Of a stretch of DNA of 64,000 nucleotides, positions 30,495 through 40,836 are shown piece after piece. Made by a program: the position numbers and the translations under genes. How positions within the stretch are numbered: position 1 is the stretch's first letter; the number at the start of each line of letters is the position of its first letter. The stretch spans positions 1-64,000 of the forward strand of contig NZ_ATWI01000014.1 in assembly GCF_000421165.1 (NCBI RefSeq), given 5' to 3'. Source of the stretch: Marinobacter daepoensis DSM 16072. GTDB lineage: Bacteria > Pseudomonadota > Gammaproteobacteria > Pseudomonadales > Oleiphilaceae. The notes under the pieces were generated by a model, which was not told where the DNA came from, searched no databases, and saw only the letters and a list, made by a program, of their open reading frames with translations.

Positions 30495-32282
30495 TTATGC
30501 GATTGTCAGCATTTCATCATCAGGGGAGACGGCATCACCGACCTTGATGAAGACTTCGCCGATGGTACCGGCTTTCGGTGCGCGAACCTCTGTTTCCATC
30601 TTCATGGCTTCGAGGATAATCAGCACGTCACCTTCCTCAACGGCATCGCCCGGAGAGACCAGAACCTTAAAGATGTTACCGCCCAGCGGTGCCACCAGAG
30701 GCTCACCCTCGCCTGCGGCCGGAGCCGGCGCAGCAGCGGTTGCCGGTGCAGAAGCCGCAGCGCCATCGCCCTGAATCTGGGTAATCTCGCCACCTTCTGA
30801 CACGGCCACGACAAACTTCTTACCGTTTACCTCAACGGTGTACGTTTCCGGGCCAGCCGCTTTCTTGGCCGGTGCCGCATCTTCCGCCGTTGGAACCGGC
30901 TCAAAGGCATCCGGATTGCCGCGGTTTTCCAGGAATTTCAGGCCAATCTGCGGGAACAGCGCGTAAGTAAGAACATCGTCGACGTCCTGCTCGGCCAGTT
31001 TGATACCTTTTTCTTTCGCAAGCTCTTTCAGTTCAGCCGTCAACTTATCCATTTCCGGCTCAATATTGTCAGCCGGACGACAGGTAATGGCTTCTTTGCC
31101 ATCCAGAACCCGCTCTTGCAGCTCCTTATTAAAAGGTGCTGGCGCAGAGCCATACTCGCCTTTCAGGATGGCTGAGGTTTCCTTGGAGATGGACTTGTAA
31201 CGCTCTCCGGTCAGGATGTTCAGCACCGCCTGGGTACCCACAATCTGTGAGGTTGGCGTAACCAGCGGGATAAAACCCAGGTCTTCACGCACCTTGGGAA
31301 TCTCGGCCAGAACCTGGTCGAACTTATCACTGGCGTTCTGCTCACGGAGCTGGCTTTCCATGTTGGTCAGCATGCCACCCGGTACCTGAGCGGTCAGGAT
31401 GCGGGAATCCACACCACGCAGGCTGCCTTCAAACTTCGCGTATTTCTTACGGACTTCCCGGAAATAGCTGGCAATTTCTTCCAGCAGGTTCAGGTCCAGG
31501 CCGGTATCCCGGTCGGTGCCTTCCAGAATCGCGACCACAGCCTCGGTGGGTGAGTGACCGTAGGTCATACTCATGGAAGAAATCGCGGTATCAACGTTAT
31601 CGATTCCCGCTTCCGCTGCCTTGATGGCTGTCGCGGTAGACATGCCAGTCGTGGCGTGGCACTGCATGTGGATCGGAATATCCAGCTCTTTTTTCAGACG
31701 GGTGACCAGATCAAACGCCACATAAGGCTTGAGCAAACCAGCCATATCCTTGATGGCGATGGAATCTGCCCCCATGCTGGCCACTTCTTTCGCCAGTTCT
31801 ACCCAGTTTTCAATCGTATGGACCGGGCTGGTGGTATAGGAAATGGTGCCCTGCGCATGCTTGCCGGTTTTGCGGACAGCCTTGATGGCGGTGTCCAGGT
31901 TACGCGGATCGTTCATTGCATCGAAAATACGGAAAACATCCACGCCGTTTTCAGCGGCACGGTCAACAAACCGCTCTACCACATCATCCGCATAGTGACG
32001 ATAGCCCAGAAGGTTCTGGCCTCGCAGCAACATCTGCTGGGGCGTATTGGGCATGGCTTTTTTCAGTTCGCGGATGCGCTCCCAGGGATCTTCGCCCAGA
32101 TAGCGGATACAGGAGTCAAAGGTAGCACCACCCCAGGATTCCAGAGACCAGAAACCCACTTTATCGAGTTTCTCGGCAATGGGCAGCATGTCATCAAGAC
32201 GCATGCGGGTGGCAAGCAGGGATTGGTGGGCGTCACGTAGAATTACGTCCGTAATCCCCAGCGGTTTTTTCGTGTCAGTCAT
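30495..32282 (-). CDS. oadA: Oxaloacetate decarboxylase alpha subunit
   Basis: A 595-aa protein: N-terminal carboxyltransferase TIM barrel ([41 protein letters not shown]), PYC_OADA middle domain, an Ala/Pro-rich linker near residues 510-525 and a C-terminal biotinyl domain with the target lysine in EAMKMETEV. It transfers CO2 from oxaloacetate to biotin. ATG 32282 is preceded by a GGCTGACACG-like leader. Pyruvate carboxylase subunit B is the nearest alternative, but the oadG and oadB neighbours decide it. Confidence 0.96.
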   Translation of the reverse strand: MTDTKKPLGITDVILRDAHQSLLATRMRLDDMLPIAEKLDKVGFWSLESWGGATFDSCIRYLGEDPWERIRELKKAMPNTPQQMLLRGQNLLGYRHYADDVVERFVDRAAENGVDVFRIFDAMNDPRNLDTAIKAVRKTGKHAQGTISYTTSPVHTIENWVELAKEVASMGADSIAIKDMAGLLKPYVAFDLVTRLKKELDIPIHMQCHATTGMSTATAIKAAEAGIDNVDTAISSMSMTYGHSPTEAVVAILEGTDRDTGLDLNLLEEIASYFREVRKKYAKFEGSLRGVDSRILTAQVPGGMLTNMESQLREQNASDKFDQVLAEIPKVREDLGFIPLVTPTSQIVGTQAVLNILTGERYKSISKETSAILKGEYGSAPAPFNKELQERVLDGKEAITCRPADNIEPEMDKLTAELKELAKEKGIKLAEQDVDDVLTYALFPQIGLKFLENRGNPDAFEPVPTAEDAAPAKKAAGPETYTVEVNGKKFVVAVSEGGEITQIQGDGAAASAPATAAAPAPAAGEGEPLVAPLGGNIFKVLVSPGDAVEEGDVLIILEAMKMETEVRAPKAGTIGEVFIKVGDAVSPDDEMLTIA

Positions 32283-32325
32283 CGTGTCAGCCTTCTGTTA
32301 AAAGGTTCTAATCGTTTACCTGAAG

Positions 32326-32577
32326 TCACTTCTTGTGGCGTGACCGGTATTGTGCAATCGCCTTCTTAATGGCCTCGGCGGTGTCAGGGTCAACCGACGC
32401 GGGCGCCTTCGGCTTGGCACGTGGCGTTCTTGCCGGGGTTGCCGGCTCTGGCGGCGCAAACCGCAGGATGATTTTGGACATCAGGCCGGTCGCGAACACC
32501 AGAATAATCAGGAACACGAACACGAAGCCCATGCCGGCAATCATCAAGTCTACGGCTTGTGACATCAGCTCATTCAT
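32326..32577 (-). CDS. oadG: Oxaloacetate decarboxylase gamma subunit
   Basis: This 83-aa protein has one N-terminal membrane helix (LMIAGMGFVFVFLIILVFATGLMSKII), a Pro/Ala-rich linker (FAPPEPATPARTPRAKPKAPAS) and a short basic cytoplasmic tail (AIAQYRSRHKK). This matches OadG, which anchors the alpha subunit to the beta subunit. It is first in the oadGAB operon. The 224-bp gap upstream to dbpA shows no gene or obvious RNA. Confidence 0.9.
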   Translation of the reverse strand: MNELMSQAVDLMIAGMGFVFVFLIILVFATGLMSKIILRFAPPEPATPARTPRAKPKAPASVDPDTAEAIKKAIAQYRSRHKK

Positions 32578-32801
32578 ATTGAACAGCTACCTGTATTGGT
32601 TGTGTGATTTCCCCGTACTGCCCGGCAGGCCTGACTAAAACCAAAGTCTAATGACCGACCAAAACAATTCGGGAGGCAAAATCCTGCGTAATTTACCGTT
32701 TTCATTGGTCAGGAGCAACCTGAAGCACACATTTCTATAGGGACTTTCCGAGCGTCCCGGCCTGAAATGACAGCCAATAACCTCGCCCTCCGGGTCGGCA
32801 A

Positions 32802-34175
32802 TCAGGCATACCGGACACGCACTTTTCGCCCCTTCACTTTACCCTTCTCCAGCCTGGCCAGAGCCTGATGCGCCCACTGGGTCTGAACCGCCACAAAACA
32901 CTGAAAATCAAACAAATCAATTTTGCCAACCGCAGTGCCAGGAATGCCGGCATCCCCGGTCAGAGCCCCCATCACATCACCCGGCCGGATCTTGTCTTTA
33001 CGGCCGCCGGCCAGACAAAGCGTCTTCATACCAGGTTCCACCGGTCGCAACGGCTCCGCCAGCAAAGCACCCGTCTCGCCCCAGGAAACCGGCTCACCAC
33101 GTTCGGTCTCCAGCCGGGAAATCTTGTGCCCCTGGCGAGGCGTGCACAGCGTCACCGCATGCCCCTGCTCCCCGGCACGGCCCGTGCGCCCTACCCTGTG
33201 GGTATGCACTTCCGGGTCCCGGGCGGGCTCGGCATTAATCACCAGAGGCAAACCTTTAATATCCAGGCCCCGGGCGGCGACATCCGTCGCCACCAGCACC
33301 GTGCAGCTCTGGTTGGCGAATCTCACCAGAGCGCTGTCCCGCTCCCGCTGATCCAGATCGCCGTGCAGAGACAAGGCAGAGAAACCAAGGCGAGCCAGCG
33401 CCCCGGCAAGATCATCACAGTCCCGCTTTGTCGTGCAGAAAACCAGCGATGACACCGGCTGATACTTCGACAGCAACGCCGCCACGGCGGGTACTTGCTG
33501 TTCCGGCTGAATTTCATAGAAAGTTTCTTCGATCGTGGCCGCCGCGATCTCTGCGTCTACTCGCACATCCTCCGGCTCATTCTGAAAACGCTCGCTGAGC
33601 TTGCGGATTGCCGGCGGCCAGGTTGCGGAAAACAAAAGGGTTTGTCGCCGCTCGGGCGTTTGCGACAAGATGTTGCTGACCACTTCCTCAAAACCCATAT
33701 CCAGCATTCGGTCGGCCTCGTCCAGCACCAGCATCCGGAGCTGGTCGAGCGATAGGGTTCCTTTGCGCAGATGGTCCTCCACCCGGCCAGGCGTTCCAAC
33801 CACAAGATGCGCACCATGACTGAGCGAGCCGATTTGCGGCCCAATGGGCACTCCGCCGCACAGTGTCAGCACCTTCACATTGTCCCTTGCCCGCGCCAGC
33901 TCTCGGAGCGCCTTGGCAACCTGATCAGCCAGCTCCCTGGTTGGGCATAACACCAGTCCCTGCACGGAAAATCGCCGGGGCTGCAGGGCTTCAACGAGCG
34001 GAATGCCAAACGCCGCGGTTTTACCACTGCCGGTTTGCGCCATGGCGATCACGTCCTTGCCCGCAAGCGCCCGTGGTATCGCCTGTTCCTGAACCGGTGT
34101 TGGCTCCGCATAACCTAAACGGGCAAGGTTGGCCTGCATGGCCGGAGAAAGGCCAAGCTCTTTAAAAGATGACAT
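32802..34175 (-). CDS. dbpA: ATP-dependent RNA helicase DbpA
   Basis: This 457-aa DEAD-box helicase has AMAQTGSGKTAAFGIPL (Walker A), PTRELADQ, VVGTPGRVEDHL, VLDEADRMLDMG (DEAD), LLFSATWP and HTHRVGRTGRAG. The C-terminal RNA-binding domain of about 70 residues (KTLCLAGGRKDKIRPGDVMGALTGDAG, KIDLFDFQCFVAV) is specific to DbpA, which remodels 23S rRNA during 50S assembly. ATG 34175 is the family start. It is a single gene, divergent from the DUF2058 gene. Confidence 0.96.
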   Translation of the reverse strand: MSSFKELGLSPAMQANLARLGYAEPTPVQEQAIPRALAGKDVIAMAQTGSGKTAAFGIPLVEALQPRRFSVQGLVLCPTRELADQVAKALRELARARDNVKVLTLCGGVPIGPQIGSLSHGAHLVVGTPGRVEDHLRKGTLSLDQLRMLVLDEADRMLDMGFEEVVSNILSQTPERRQTLLFSATWPPAIRKLSERFQNEPEDVRVDAEIAAATIEETFYEIQPEQQVPAVAALLSKYQPVSSLVFCTTKRDCDDLAGALARLGFSALSLHGDLDQRERDSALVRFANQSCTVLVATDVAARGLDIKGLPLVINAEPARDPEVHTHRVGRTGRAGEQGHAVTLCTPRQGHKISRLETERGEPVSWGETGALLAEPLRPVEPGMKTLCLAGGRKDKIRPGDVMGALTGDAGIPGTAVGKIDLFDFQCFVAVQTQWAHQALARLEKGKVKGRKVRVRYA

Positions 34176-34279
34176 AGAAAAATCCGTGAAGGTGGCTTGT
34201 CGCGGGTGAATGAGAGCGCACTGACGGCGTATACTTGCACACTGATCCCGAAGCTTACCACGAAATCACGGAGTTACTG

Positions 34280-34816
34280 ATGGCTTCACTGCAGGAACAA
34301 CTGTTGAAAGCCGGGCTGGCCGATGAAAAAAAGGCCCGGGCGGTTAAAAACGAGAAACGAAAACAACGGAAGCAACAACCTAAAGGCGCGGTAGTTGTCA
34401 ACGAAACCGAAGAGCGCGCCCGGCAGGCCAGGCAGAAAAAGGCAGAACGGGACCGCCAGCTGAATCTTGAGCGGAAACAGGAAGCCGAAAAGAAAGCCAT
34501 TCAGGCCCAGATTCGGCAACTGATTGAAACCAACCGCCTGGACCGAAGCCGGGGCGAGACATCGTATCAGTTTGTTGATGGCAAAAAGATCAAGAAGATA
34601 CCGGTGGATGACACCATGGTGGACCAGCTTTCCCGGGGCCGACTCGCGGTTGTTCGGCAAGGAGAGAACTACGATATCGTTCCCGAGAAAGTGGCCCGTA
34701 AAATCATGGAGCGGGATGCTGCGGCCGTGATCGTGCTGCACGACCGCAAACAGGACGACGCCGGGGAAGACGACCCTTACGCCGGGTACGAAATCCCCGA
34801 CGACCTCATGTGGTAA
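34280..34816 (+). CDS. yaiL: DUF2058 (YaiL-like) nucleic-acid-associated protein
   Basis: A 178-aa protein with a charged helical N-terminal half (KKARAVKNEKRKQRKQQPKG, ERARQARQKKAERDRQLNLERKQEAEKKAI) and a C-terminal domain TSYQFVDGKKIKKIPVDDTMVDQLSRGRLAVV, as in YaiL/DUF2058. The start at ATG 34280 has GGAG ten bases upstream; the longer frame from 34235 lacks one. The function of the family is not established. Its 3' end overlaps the convergent ttrA end by 11 bases. Confidence 0.9.
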   Translation: MASLQEQLLKAGLADEKKARAVKNEKRKQRKQQPKGAVVVNETEERARQARQKKAERDRQLNLERKQEAEKKAIQAQIRQLIETNRLDRSRGETSYQFVDGKKIKKIPVDDTMVDQLSRGRLAVVRQGENYDIVPEKVARKIMERDAAAVIVLHDRKQDDAGEDDPYAGYEIPDDLMW

Positions 34817-37800
34817 GCCCTTCAACCACCTGGATGCGCACCGGCAGCCCCTGGCGAACAGAGGCGCCGGACACATTTTCCAGCCAGGTGGCGGTACCAT
34901 CTTTGCGGGTTGGGTCCGAGAACCCCAGATCGTTGATGTTGACCCCGGCCCCCAGGTAAGGATTGCCGGGGCGCTCTTCACCATCAATGACATGGCTGGC
35001 GGCACCCAACTCACGATGCCCGTACCCATGCTCGATGCCAATGGCTCCTTCGTGCACGTTATCGCCTACCAGAGCAAGCGCCAGCACGCTGCCCCCCGGG
35101 CTTTCGATGCGGATGGTATCGCCGTGATCAACCCCATATCGTTCGGCGTCCCTGTAGTGAAGCAGTACCGGATTATAAGGCTTGATCATGCGCAACCGCT
35201 CAAGACCAATGGCGTAAGAGTTCATAAGGTTCGATTTGAACGAAAACGCCAGCAATGGCCAGTCACTGGCCGGATAATGCTCCCGAAGCGTTGAACCATC
35301 CCAAAACCTCGGTTCATGATGCATTGGTGTGCCGGTCAGCCGTTTACCACTGTAGCTGTCGATGGTGGTTCCCACCTGCTCGTTGTATACGCAAAGCGGG
35401 CGCGTCCAGGCGTTGCCCAGCTTGTCCCCGGCATAAGCCTTTTCCATACTTTCAAAGCGACCACCCCGGGAATAGAGGTGAGCCACGGGCCCTACTTCAT
35501 CGGGGGCCAGAGTGCCCTTGATCCGCCCCATCAGCGGTTCAACACCTGCAGCGACAATATCCTCCTCTGTCGCGTCAGGCAGCGGCTGCCCCGTCATGGC
35601 AATATTGGCCGCCGCCCGAAGATAGAAATCCTCGGCTCGCATGAGCGGGTGCATCCGGCCATCCTTACCTTCAATGGCACCTTCTCCAAATCCGGGCAGG
35701 TCCAGCTTGCGGGCCAGCTCAATGAAAAAGTTATCCATACACACCGGTTCACCCGCGGCCGTTTTCGCCTGCCGCGGCTCCACCACTGGCCAGCACGCCG
35801 TTGTCATCTTGGTCAGGGTGCCGCTCCAGGCGCCCGTGAAGCCCCAGACTTCATACATCACAGAATCCGGCACGATGTAATCAGCAAACCGGTTGGTTTC
35901 GTTGATGAATCCGTCCACCGCAACGAACAGGCCAATATTGGCAGGGTCTTTCAGCTTCTCTTCAAGCAGGCTGGTCAGCCCCGCCTGGCCATACATGGGG
36001 TTTGCCATCACACCGATCATGGCTTTGATCCGGTATGGATAGCCATCCAGTCCCGACAGCAGATGCTCGGTCAGGATGGGCGGAGCAATCGCCCGCCAGG
36101 GCGCTTTGGCAGGGTAAGGAGATTCCCCGGCCTCTACCCGTCGACGATACTCACTGGTCTTTTCGTAAGGGAAACGGCTCCGGGACAGAAACACCCCCTT
36201 CGGGCCAACCTTACCGGGGAAATCCGCAAGATCGTATCGCGGCCCCTTTCCTACGCCATTGAAGCTACCACCACCCTTTGCGGAGCCACCTTTCATATTA
36301 AAGTTGCCGGCCAGCAGGTTCAGCATGTTAATGCTGTACGACGCGTAGAATCCGGCCCCAGACATCATTCCGCCATGCGTATCGGCGACCGCTGCCCGGC
36401 CGAAGCTGGCAAAGCGTTTGGCCAGACGCCGCATGGTTCCCGCGTCAACTCCACATATTTCGGCATACTCCTCAATGGTGAGGCGCATGGATTCCTGCCT
36501 CAGCTTAAACAGAGAACTGCGGACCATAACCTCACCAGCAGTTGTCTCTACCTTCCGCTCCACGAACAACCGGGCGCCATCAACCGCCTCCGAGCTCACC
36601 AACTCCCCGTCAGCGGACACCACGACCGGATGATCCTCCGCCCCCTCGGCCACCAGACCAAGATCACTCATTCTCAGGAAGTGCCCCGCCCGGGGGTGAT
36701 GATCCTCATCAATCACCAGATGCGTCGCGTTGCTGTAACCCAGCTCGCCGGCTTTTTGGGCAGCCTGATGCCCCGGAAGGGACAGGTAGTCTTTGGCATA
36801 GCCCTCATTGGTCAGCAACCAGCGGATCAGGGCCATGGCAAACGCGGTGTCCGTGCCGGGCAGAATCGGCACCCATCGGTTCCGCTCTCCGGCAGAATGG
36901 GAGGTTGCCGCAGTTAACGCCGGGTCGACCACGACATACTCCAGCTCACCCGTTGTGCGCGCCCGGGCCAACAAACGACCCTGACGCTTGAAGGGGTTAC
37001 CAGCCTGGCTGGGTGCAGTGCCGATAAACAAGGCGAACCGGGCATGGGTATAATCCGGCTTTACATGGGCATTTTTAGCCAGATCATTCATCAACGCTCC
37101 CGAGCCCATCCGGAAGGCCAACCCGCAATAGGCGCCGTGGTGACCGTAGTTTCGGGTTCCAAAAGCGTTGAACGCAAATCGCTTGAGCAGGGCGGAGCGG
37201 CCGTAATCCGTGGCCTCCATCATCAACAACTGATTAGCTTTAGGGCCGTATTCGGGGTTTTCCGGGTCCAGAGGCGTTTTCAGATCCCGAATCGCCCGCA
37301 GGCCTTCCACCTCGCCTTCACCAAACAGGTCACCACCTTCGACTATCTCGTCCAGAAGCTGTTCGAAGGAAATACTCTGCCACTGGTTACTGCCTCGCGG
37401 GCCGGTTCGCTTCAGGCACGTCATGACCCGCTGGTCGCTGGTCAGCTGAGCCATGGCCGCGTTGCCCCGCGCACAGGCCGTTGACCGGTTCAACTGGCCC
37501 TGATCTTTGAAGCTACTCATGCGACGGAAGGCATCCAGTACCGGCGTCTGCTCATCCAGATGCTCATCGGAAGACAGCGGATGGTAAGGGTTGCCTGCAA
37601 CCCTTAAGACCTTATCTTCGTTTTTGTCAATCCGAACTCTCACGCCACACTTGGTGGTGCACCCGTAACACACGGTAAAGGCCATTCGCTGGTCCGGATT
37701 CAGCGTCACCTCCCCGGTAGCCGGGTCAATAGTGTACTCGGGAGCAAGACTATTACCGTGCAAACGATCCGACGTTGGTTTTCCGGAGGTCCCGTTCACC

Positions 37801-37907
37801 AGGCCTTTGCCCATTTTCTCCAGCGGGCCGTAATAACCTGCCACGAAAGTCGCCGCGCCACCGGCTGCGGCAGCCCCTTTCAGAAAGTTACGACGATTCT
37901 TATCCAT
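34806..37907 (-). CDS. ttrA: Tetrathionate reductase-type molybdopterin subunit A
   Basis: A 1033-aa molybdopterin oxidoreductase with an RR-type Tat signal (MDKNRRNFLKGAAAAGGAATFVAG). An iron-sulfur motif lies in CYGCTTKCGVRVRI with a distant ACARGN cysteine. A probable Mo-coordinating Cys is in HGAYCGLAFRMGSG, and the C-terminal beta-barrel domain carries GVDHGDTIRIESPGG. Size and the B-C-A gene order match Ttr enzymes of the periplasm. Sequence reading alone cannot exclude a related sulfur or arsenic substrate. No ttrRS sensor genes are nearby. ATG 37907 has GGAGCGGCAATT upstream. Confidence 0.8.
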   Translation of the reverse strand: MDKNRRNFLKGAAAAGGAATFVAGYYGPLEKMGKGLVNGTSGKPTSDRLHGNSLAPEYTIDPATGEVTLNPDQRMAFTVCYGCTTKCGVRVRIDKNEDKVLRVAGNPYHPLSSDEHLDEQTPVLDAFRRMSSFKDQGQLNRSTACARGNAAMAQLTSDQRVMTCLKRTGPRGSNQWQSISFEQLLDEIVEGGDLFGEGEVEGLRAIRDLKTPLDPENPEYGPKANQLLMMEATDYGRSALLKRFAFNAFGTRNYGHHGAYCGLAFRMGSGALMNDLAKNAHVKPDYTHARFALFIGTAPSQAGNPFKRQGRLLARARTTGELEYVVVDPALTAATSHSAGERNRWVPILPGTDTAFAMALIRWLLTNEGYAKDYLSLPGHQAAQKAGELGYSNATHLVIDEDHHPRAGHFLRMSDLGLVAEGAEDHPVVVSADGELVSSEAVDGARLFVERKVETTAGEVMVRSSLFKLRQESMRLTIEEYAEICGVDAGTMRRLAKRFASFGRAAVADTHGGMMSGAGFYASYSINMLNLLAGNFNMKGGSAKGGGSFNGVGKGPRYDLADFPGKVGPKGVFLSRSRFPYEKTSEYRRRVEAGESPYPAKAPWRAIAPPILTEHLLSGLDGYPYRIKAMIGVMANPMYGQAGLTSLLEEKLKDPANIGLFVAVDGFINETNRFADYIVPDSVMYEVWGFTGAWSGTLTKMTTACWPVVEPRQAKTAAGEPVCMDNFFIELARKLDLPGFGEGAIEGKDGRMHPLMRAEDFYLRAAANIAMTGQPLPDATEEDIVAAGVEPLMGRIKGTLAPDEVGPVAHLYSRGGRFESMEKAYAGDKLGNAWTRPLCVYNEQVGTTIDSYSGKRLTGTPMHHEPRFWDGSTLREHYPASDWPLLAFSFKSNLMNSYAIGLERLRMIKPYNPVLLHYRDAERYGVDHGDTIRIESPGGSVLALALVGDNVHEGAIGIEHGYGHRELGAASHVIDGEERPGNPYLGAGVNINDLGFSDPTRKDGTATWLENVSGASVRQGLPVRIQVVEGLTT

Positions 37908-37929
37908 AATTGCCGCTCCAACGCGTAAA

Positions 37930-39039
37930 TCAGTGGGTGCCCGCCTGGAAGTCGCGCTTCCAGGGCACCAGAATATCGATGATCAACAAGGCCGCCAGCC
38001 ACAGGCCGAAGGTTCCCAGAATCCCGAGCAAACCACTGGAGCCCATCTCCAGAACATACTGATAATACCCAGCGGTGTTCTTGGCCACAGTTTGCACTTC
38101 CATCAGGACCATCCAGCGGAATGTCCAGCCAATATGAACCGCCAGCAAGCCCGCTATCCAGGCGTGCCGGAGATACCGATGCTGGCGCAGCATAAGTACC
38201 ACCGTGAGCGTCAACACCACGCCGACCAGCAAACCGTAGATCGCCACGGCCCGCCATTCCGGATTGCCCTGCAATGAGGCGAATGCCTGCTCTACCGACG
38301 CACTGAACCCGGTAAGCCCCTCAGCCACCCAGAGCGCAGCCACAAGAGCAGCGAGAACCATCGTGCTGAACACCACTTTCAGGCTCTGGGCGTTCACCTC
38401 TTCGTCATTGCCGGTCATCAAACGGTTAATAACCATCACCAGGCCAGCCGCCGCCACGATTCCCGTCAGAACAAACATTACCGGCAACCAATAGGTGTTC
38501 CAGAGGGGGCGGGCCTTCACGATGGCGACTTCCGCACCGGTGTACAACATGATGCCGAACGACATCAGCAGCGCGCCCAATCCGCACATCACCAGCATCC
38601 ACCGGGGCGCCTGCCATGCCCCCAGAGAGATCCAGCCAGAGAGCCGGGCAATCCAGCCATCTCCTTGCGCCTGCAACTGCATGGCCGGGCGCCATGCCAG
38701 CCACGCGTAGGCAACGACAAGAATCAGGTAAAGCGGCAATAGCAAACTGCCCAGCCACATCCAGGACCAGGGGGTCAGATTGGCGTAAAAGTGCCAGAAT
38801 CTGAGCGGTTGATGCAGGTCTGCCAGCAAAGCCACCGGCCCCACCAGGGTACAACTGACGGTAACCAGCAAGGCAACCCGGGCCAACGCCTGGTATTGTC
38901 GCTTGCCCATCAATAAGCCCGGAACGGTCAGCAAAAGAGCCGAATAGGAAATGGCTATCATGAAGAAATACTGTACCGCCCACGGATACCAGGCGATGCC
39001 GTAACGTGGCGTGAGAATCTCAATGACTTCCGAACTCAT
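37930..39039 (-). CDS. ttrC: NrfD/TtrC-type membrane quinol dehydrogenase subunit
   Basis: A 369-aa NrfD-family integral membrane protein with roughly nine hydrophobic helices (YPWAVQYFFMIAISYSALLLTVPGL, WSWMWLGSLLLPLYLILVVAYAW, and so on, ending GLLGILGTFGLWLAALLIIDIL). It passes electrons from quinol to the B subunit. ATG 39039 is chosen because a GAGGAGGTGGG ribosome site precedes it. It overlaps the end of ttrB by 20 bases. The longer frame from 39138 lies within ttrB. Confidence 0.85.
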   Translation of the reverse strand: MSSEVIEILTPRYGIAWYPWAVQYFFMIAISYSALLLTVPGLLMGKRQYQALARVALLVTVSCTLVGPVALLADLHQPLRFWHFYANLTPWSWMWLGSLLLPLYLILVVAYAWLAWRPAMQLQAQGDGWIARLSGWISLGAWQAPRWMLVMCGLGALLMSFGIMLYTGAEVAIVKARPLWNTYWLPVMFVLTGIVAAAGLVMVINRLMTGNDEEVNAQSLKVVFSTMVLAALVAALWVAEGLTGFSASVEQAFASLQGNPEWRAVAIYGLLVGVVLTLTVVLMLRQHRYLRHAWIAGLLAVHIGWTFRWMVLMEVQTVAKNTAGYYQYVLEMGSSGLLGILGTFGLWLAALLIIDILVPWKRDFQAGTH

Positions 39040-39799
39040 AACCCACCTCCTCACCCTTCTGGTCGCGTACATCCCAGATTGCCGGCCGGGCATCCGGACG
39101 CGACACAAAACGTTCATCCATACCCAGATAGAACACATGGGGGGCCGTCCCCATCTCGGGCTTGAGCACCATTAACTCCTGACGATGCTCATCTATCATG
39201 CGGCTGATCTGGCTGTTCGGGTCGCGCAGGTCACCAATGATTCTCGCCCCACCCACACAGGACTCAACGCAGGCTGGCAACAACCCGACATCCAGACGAT
39301 GGGCGCAAAAAGTGCACTTGTCGGCGGTCTGGGTCTGCTCGTTGATAAACCGTGCATCGTATGGGCACGCCTGCACACAGTACGCGCACCCGACACAGGC
39401 TTCGTTGTTAACCACCACAATCCCGTCTTCACGCTGGAACGTCGCCTGAACCGGGCAAACCGGCACACAAGGAGGGTTGTCGCAGTGGTTACACAATCGG
39501 GGCAGCATGAATGTGGCAACATCACCGGTGTCTTCGTGCGCCACTTCGTACTGGGAAACAATGGTACGAAAACTTCCAAGGGGCGCTTCGTTTTCAATAT
39601 GGCAGGAGACCGTACAGGCCTGGCAGCCGATGCAGGCCCTGAGATCAATGAGCATGCCGTACCGCTTTTCCGGATCGCCTTCCCGTCGGGGTGGCTGATC
39701 ATTCATGCCTGCCGACGCAACGCTGCTCAAAGGCACAAGCGCCGCTCCGGCCGTGAGTTTGGCTATCTGCCCCAATAAGGCCCGGCGGATGGTATCCAT
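39020..39799 (-). CDS. ttrB: Four-cluster ferredoxin subunit (TtrB type)
   Basis: A 259-aa protein with a leader (MDTIRRALLGQIAKLTAGAALVPLSS) and four Cys clusters: CIGCQACTVSCH, CNHCDNPPCVPVCP, CVGCAYCVQACPYDA and CTFCAHRL with CVESC. It would carry electrons from TtrC to TtrA on the periplasmic face. ATG 39799 has GGAGACACT directly upstream. It is first gene of the ttrBCA-type operon. Confidence 0.87.
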   Translation of the reverse strand: MDTIRRALLGQIAKLTAGAALVPLSSVASAGMNDQPPRREGDPEKRYGMLIDLRACIGCQACTVSCHIENEAPLGSFRTIVSQYEVAHEDTGDVATFMLPRLCNHCDNPPCVPVCPVQATFQREDGIVVVNNEACVGCAYCVQACPYDARFINEQTQTADKCTFCAHRLDVGLLPACVESCVGGARIIGDLRDPNSQISRMIDEHRQELMVLKPEMGTAPHVFYLGMDERFVSRPDARPAIWDVRDQKGEEVGYEFGSH

Positions 39800-39983
39800 A
39801 GTGTCTCCAGCCAATATCGCTGACGTTAATTAGTTAGGTGGCGACATTGATTCTAGAGAGGCCAGCACGCCGGGACTTGACGATGATCAATAAACTCGAG
39901 GAGCAATGGTGAGGGTATGTACGGACAGCCAGGGCGATTTCGGGAACTTCCGTACCGGCTTCGTAAACATCGGAGCTAAAAAC

Positions 39984-40012
39984 AAAAAACCCCGCACGGG
40001 GCGAGGTTTTTT
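39984..40012 (-). terminator. Terminator of the tRNA operon
   Basis: AAAAAACCCCGC, loop ACGGG, then GCGAGGTTTTTT on the + strand. On the - strand the stem is followed by a T run, directly after the tRNA-Arg genes. Confidence 0.85.
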
Positions 40013-40020
40013 GTTTGATA

Positions 40021-40097
40021 TGGCGCGGCTGGGAGGATTCGAACCTCCGACCGCCTGGTTCGTAGCCAGGTACTCTATCCAGCTGAGCTACAGCCGC
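40021..40097 (-). tRNA. tRNA-Arg (anticodon ACG), copy 1
   Basis: A 77-nt cloverleaf with acceptor GCGGCTG / CAGCCGC, encoded CCA, GGTTCGAATCC T-arm and anticodon loop CTACGAA. It decodes CGU and, after modification to inosine, CGC/CGA. Confidence 0.95.
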
Positions 40098-40118
40098 TTA
40101 AAACTTGGTTTGCGATAA

Positions 40119-40195
40119 TGGCGCGGCTGGGAGGATTCGAACCTCCGACCGCCTGGTTCGTAGCCAGGTACTCTATCCAGCTGAGCTACAGCCGC
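40119..40195 (-). tRNA. tRNA-Arg (anticodon ACG), copy 2
   Basis: Identical in sequence to copy 1 and separated from it by 21 bases. Tandem duplication of this tRNA is common in this locus. Confidence 0.95.
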
Positions 40196-40248
40196 GCATC
40201 GCAATGTTGAGTGCTACCTCAACGGTTCCCGCTTTTCTCCTTGAAGAA

Positions 40249-40340
<92 letters not shown>

Positions 40341-40425
40341 TTGAGAACGGGGCGTATACTACCATAATTTTTCTGTTTTCATAGGGTTGACACAAATTTT
40401 TTCTAATCGATTTTCCCTTATATGA

Positions 40426-40460
40426 AAAAAGCCGCCCGGGTCACCCTCGAACGGCTTTTT
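40426..40460 (-). terminator. Terminator after csrA
   Basis: AAAAAGCCG and CGGCTTTTT form a stem around a GC-rich 17-base loop. On the - strand it ends in a T run just after the csrA stop codon. Confidence 0.8.
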
Positions 40461-40465
40461 ATTGA

Positions 40466-40663
40466 TCAACGATTGCCCGGTTCCGGCTCATCCGAGTCTT
40501 TTTCAGACTGGATTCGTTGATAGATTTCTTCCCGGTGAACCGCCACATCTTTTGGCGCGTTTACACCGATGCGTACCTGATTCCCCTTTACCCCCAGAAC
40601 GGTGACGGTGATCTCGTCTCCGATCATCAGGGTTTCGCCAACACGGCGAGTCAAAATTAACAT
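40466..40663 (-). CDS. csrA: CsrA/RsmA post-transcriptional regulator
   Basis: This 65-aa RNA-binding protein has the canonical [51 protein letters not shown] sequence. Arg44 lies in the VHREE RNA-contacting segment. It binds GGA motifs in leader RNAs and controls translation of carbon storage, motility and biofilm genes. Its position downstream of lysC and upstream of tRNA-Ser is the usual one in this group. Confidence 0.97.
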   Translation of the reverse strand: MLILTRRVGETLMIGDEITVTVLGVKGNQVRIGVNAPKDVAVHREEIYQRIQSEKDSDEPEPGNR

Positions 40664-40836
40664 ATCCCTTACTCCCTATAGCAGAGCTACCTGTTCCGAC
40701 GGACACTAAAGTGTACTTATTGCTTTTATAATGAGATCACTTCAGACACTAAAGACGCAGAAACACTTACACAGACCAGCATCCTGATAGTTATCTTTAA
40801 TGATCTTAATCAGGGAGCACGCTGAGACTTCCAGCC

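Noticed and set aside
35316..36917. 533-codon + strand frame opposite ttrA
   Set aside because: It is an antisense shadow in GC-rich DNA. ttrA has cofactor motifs and a Tat signal.
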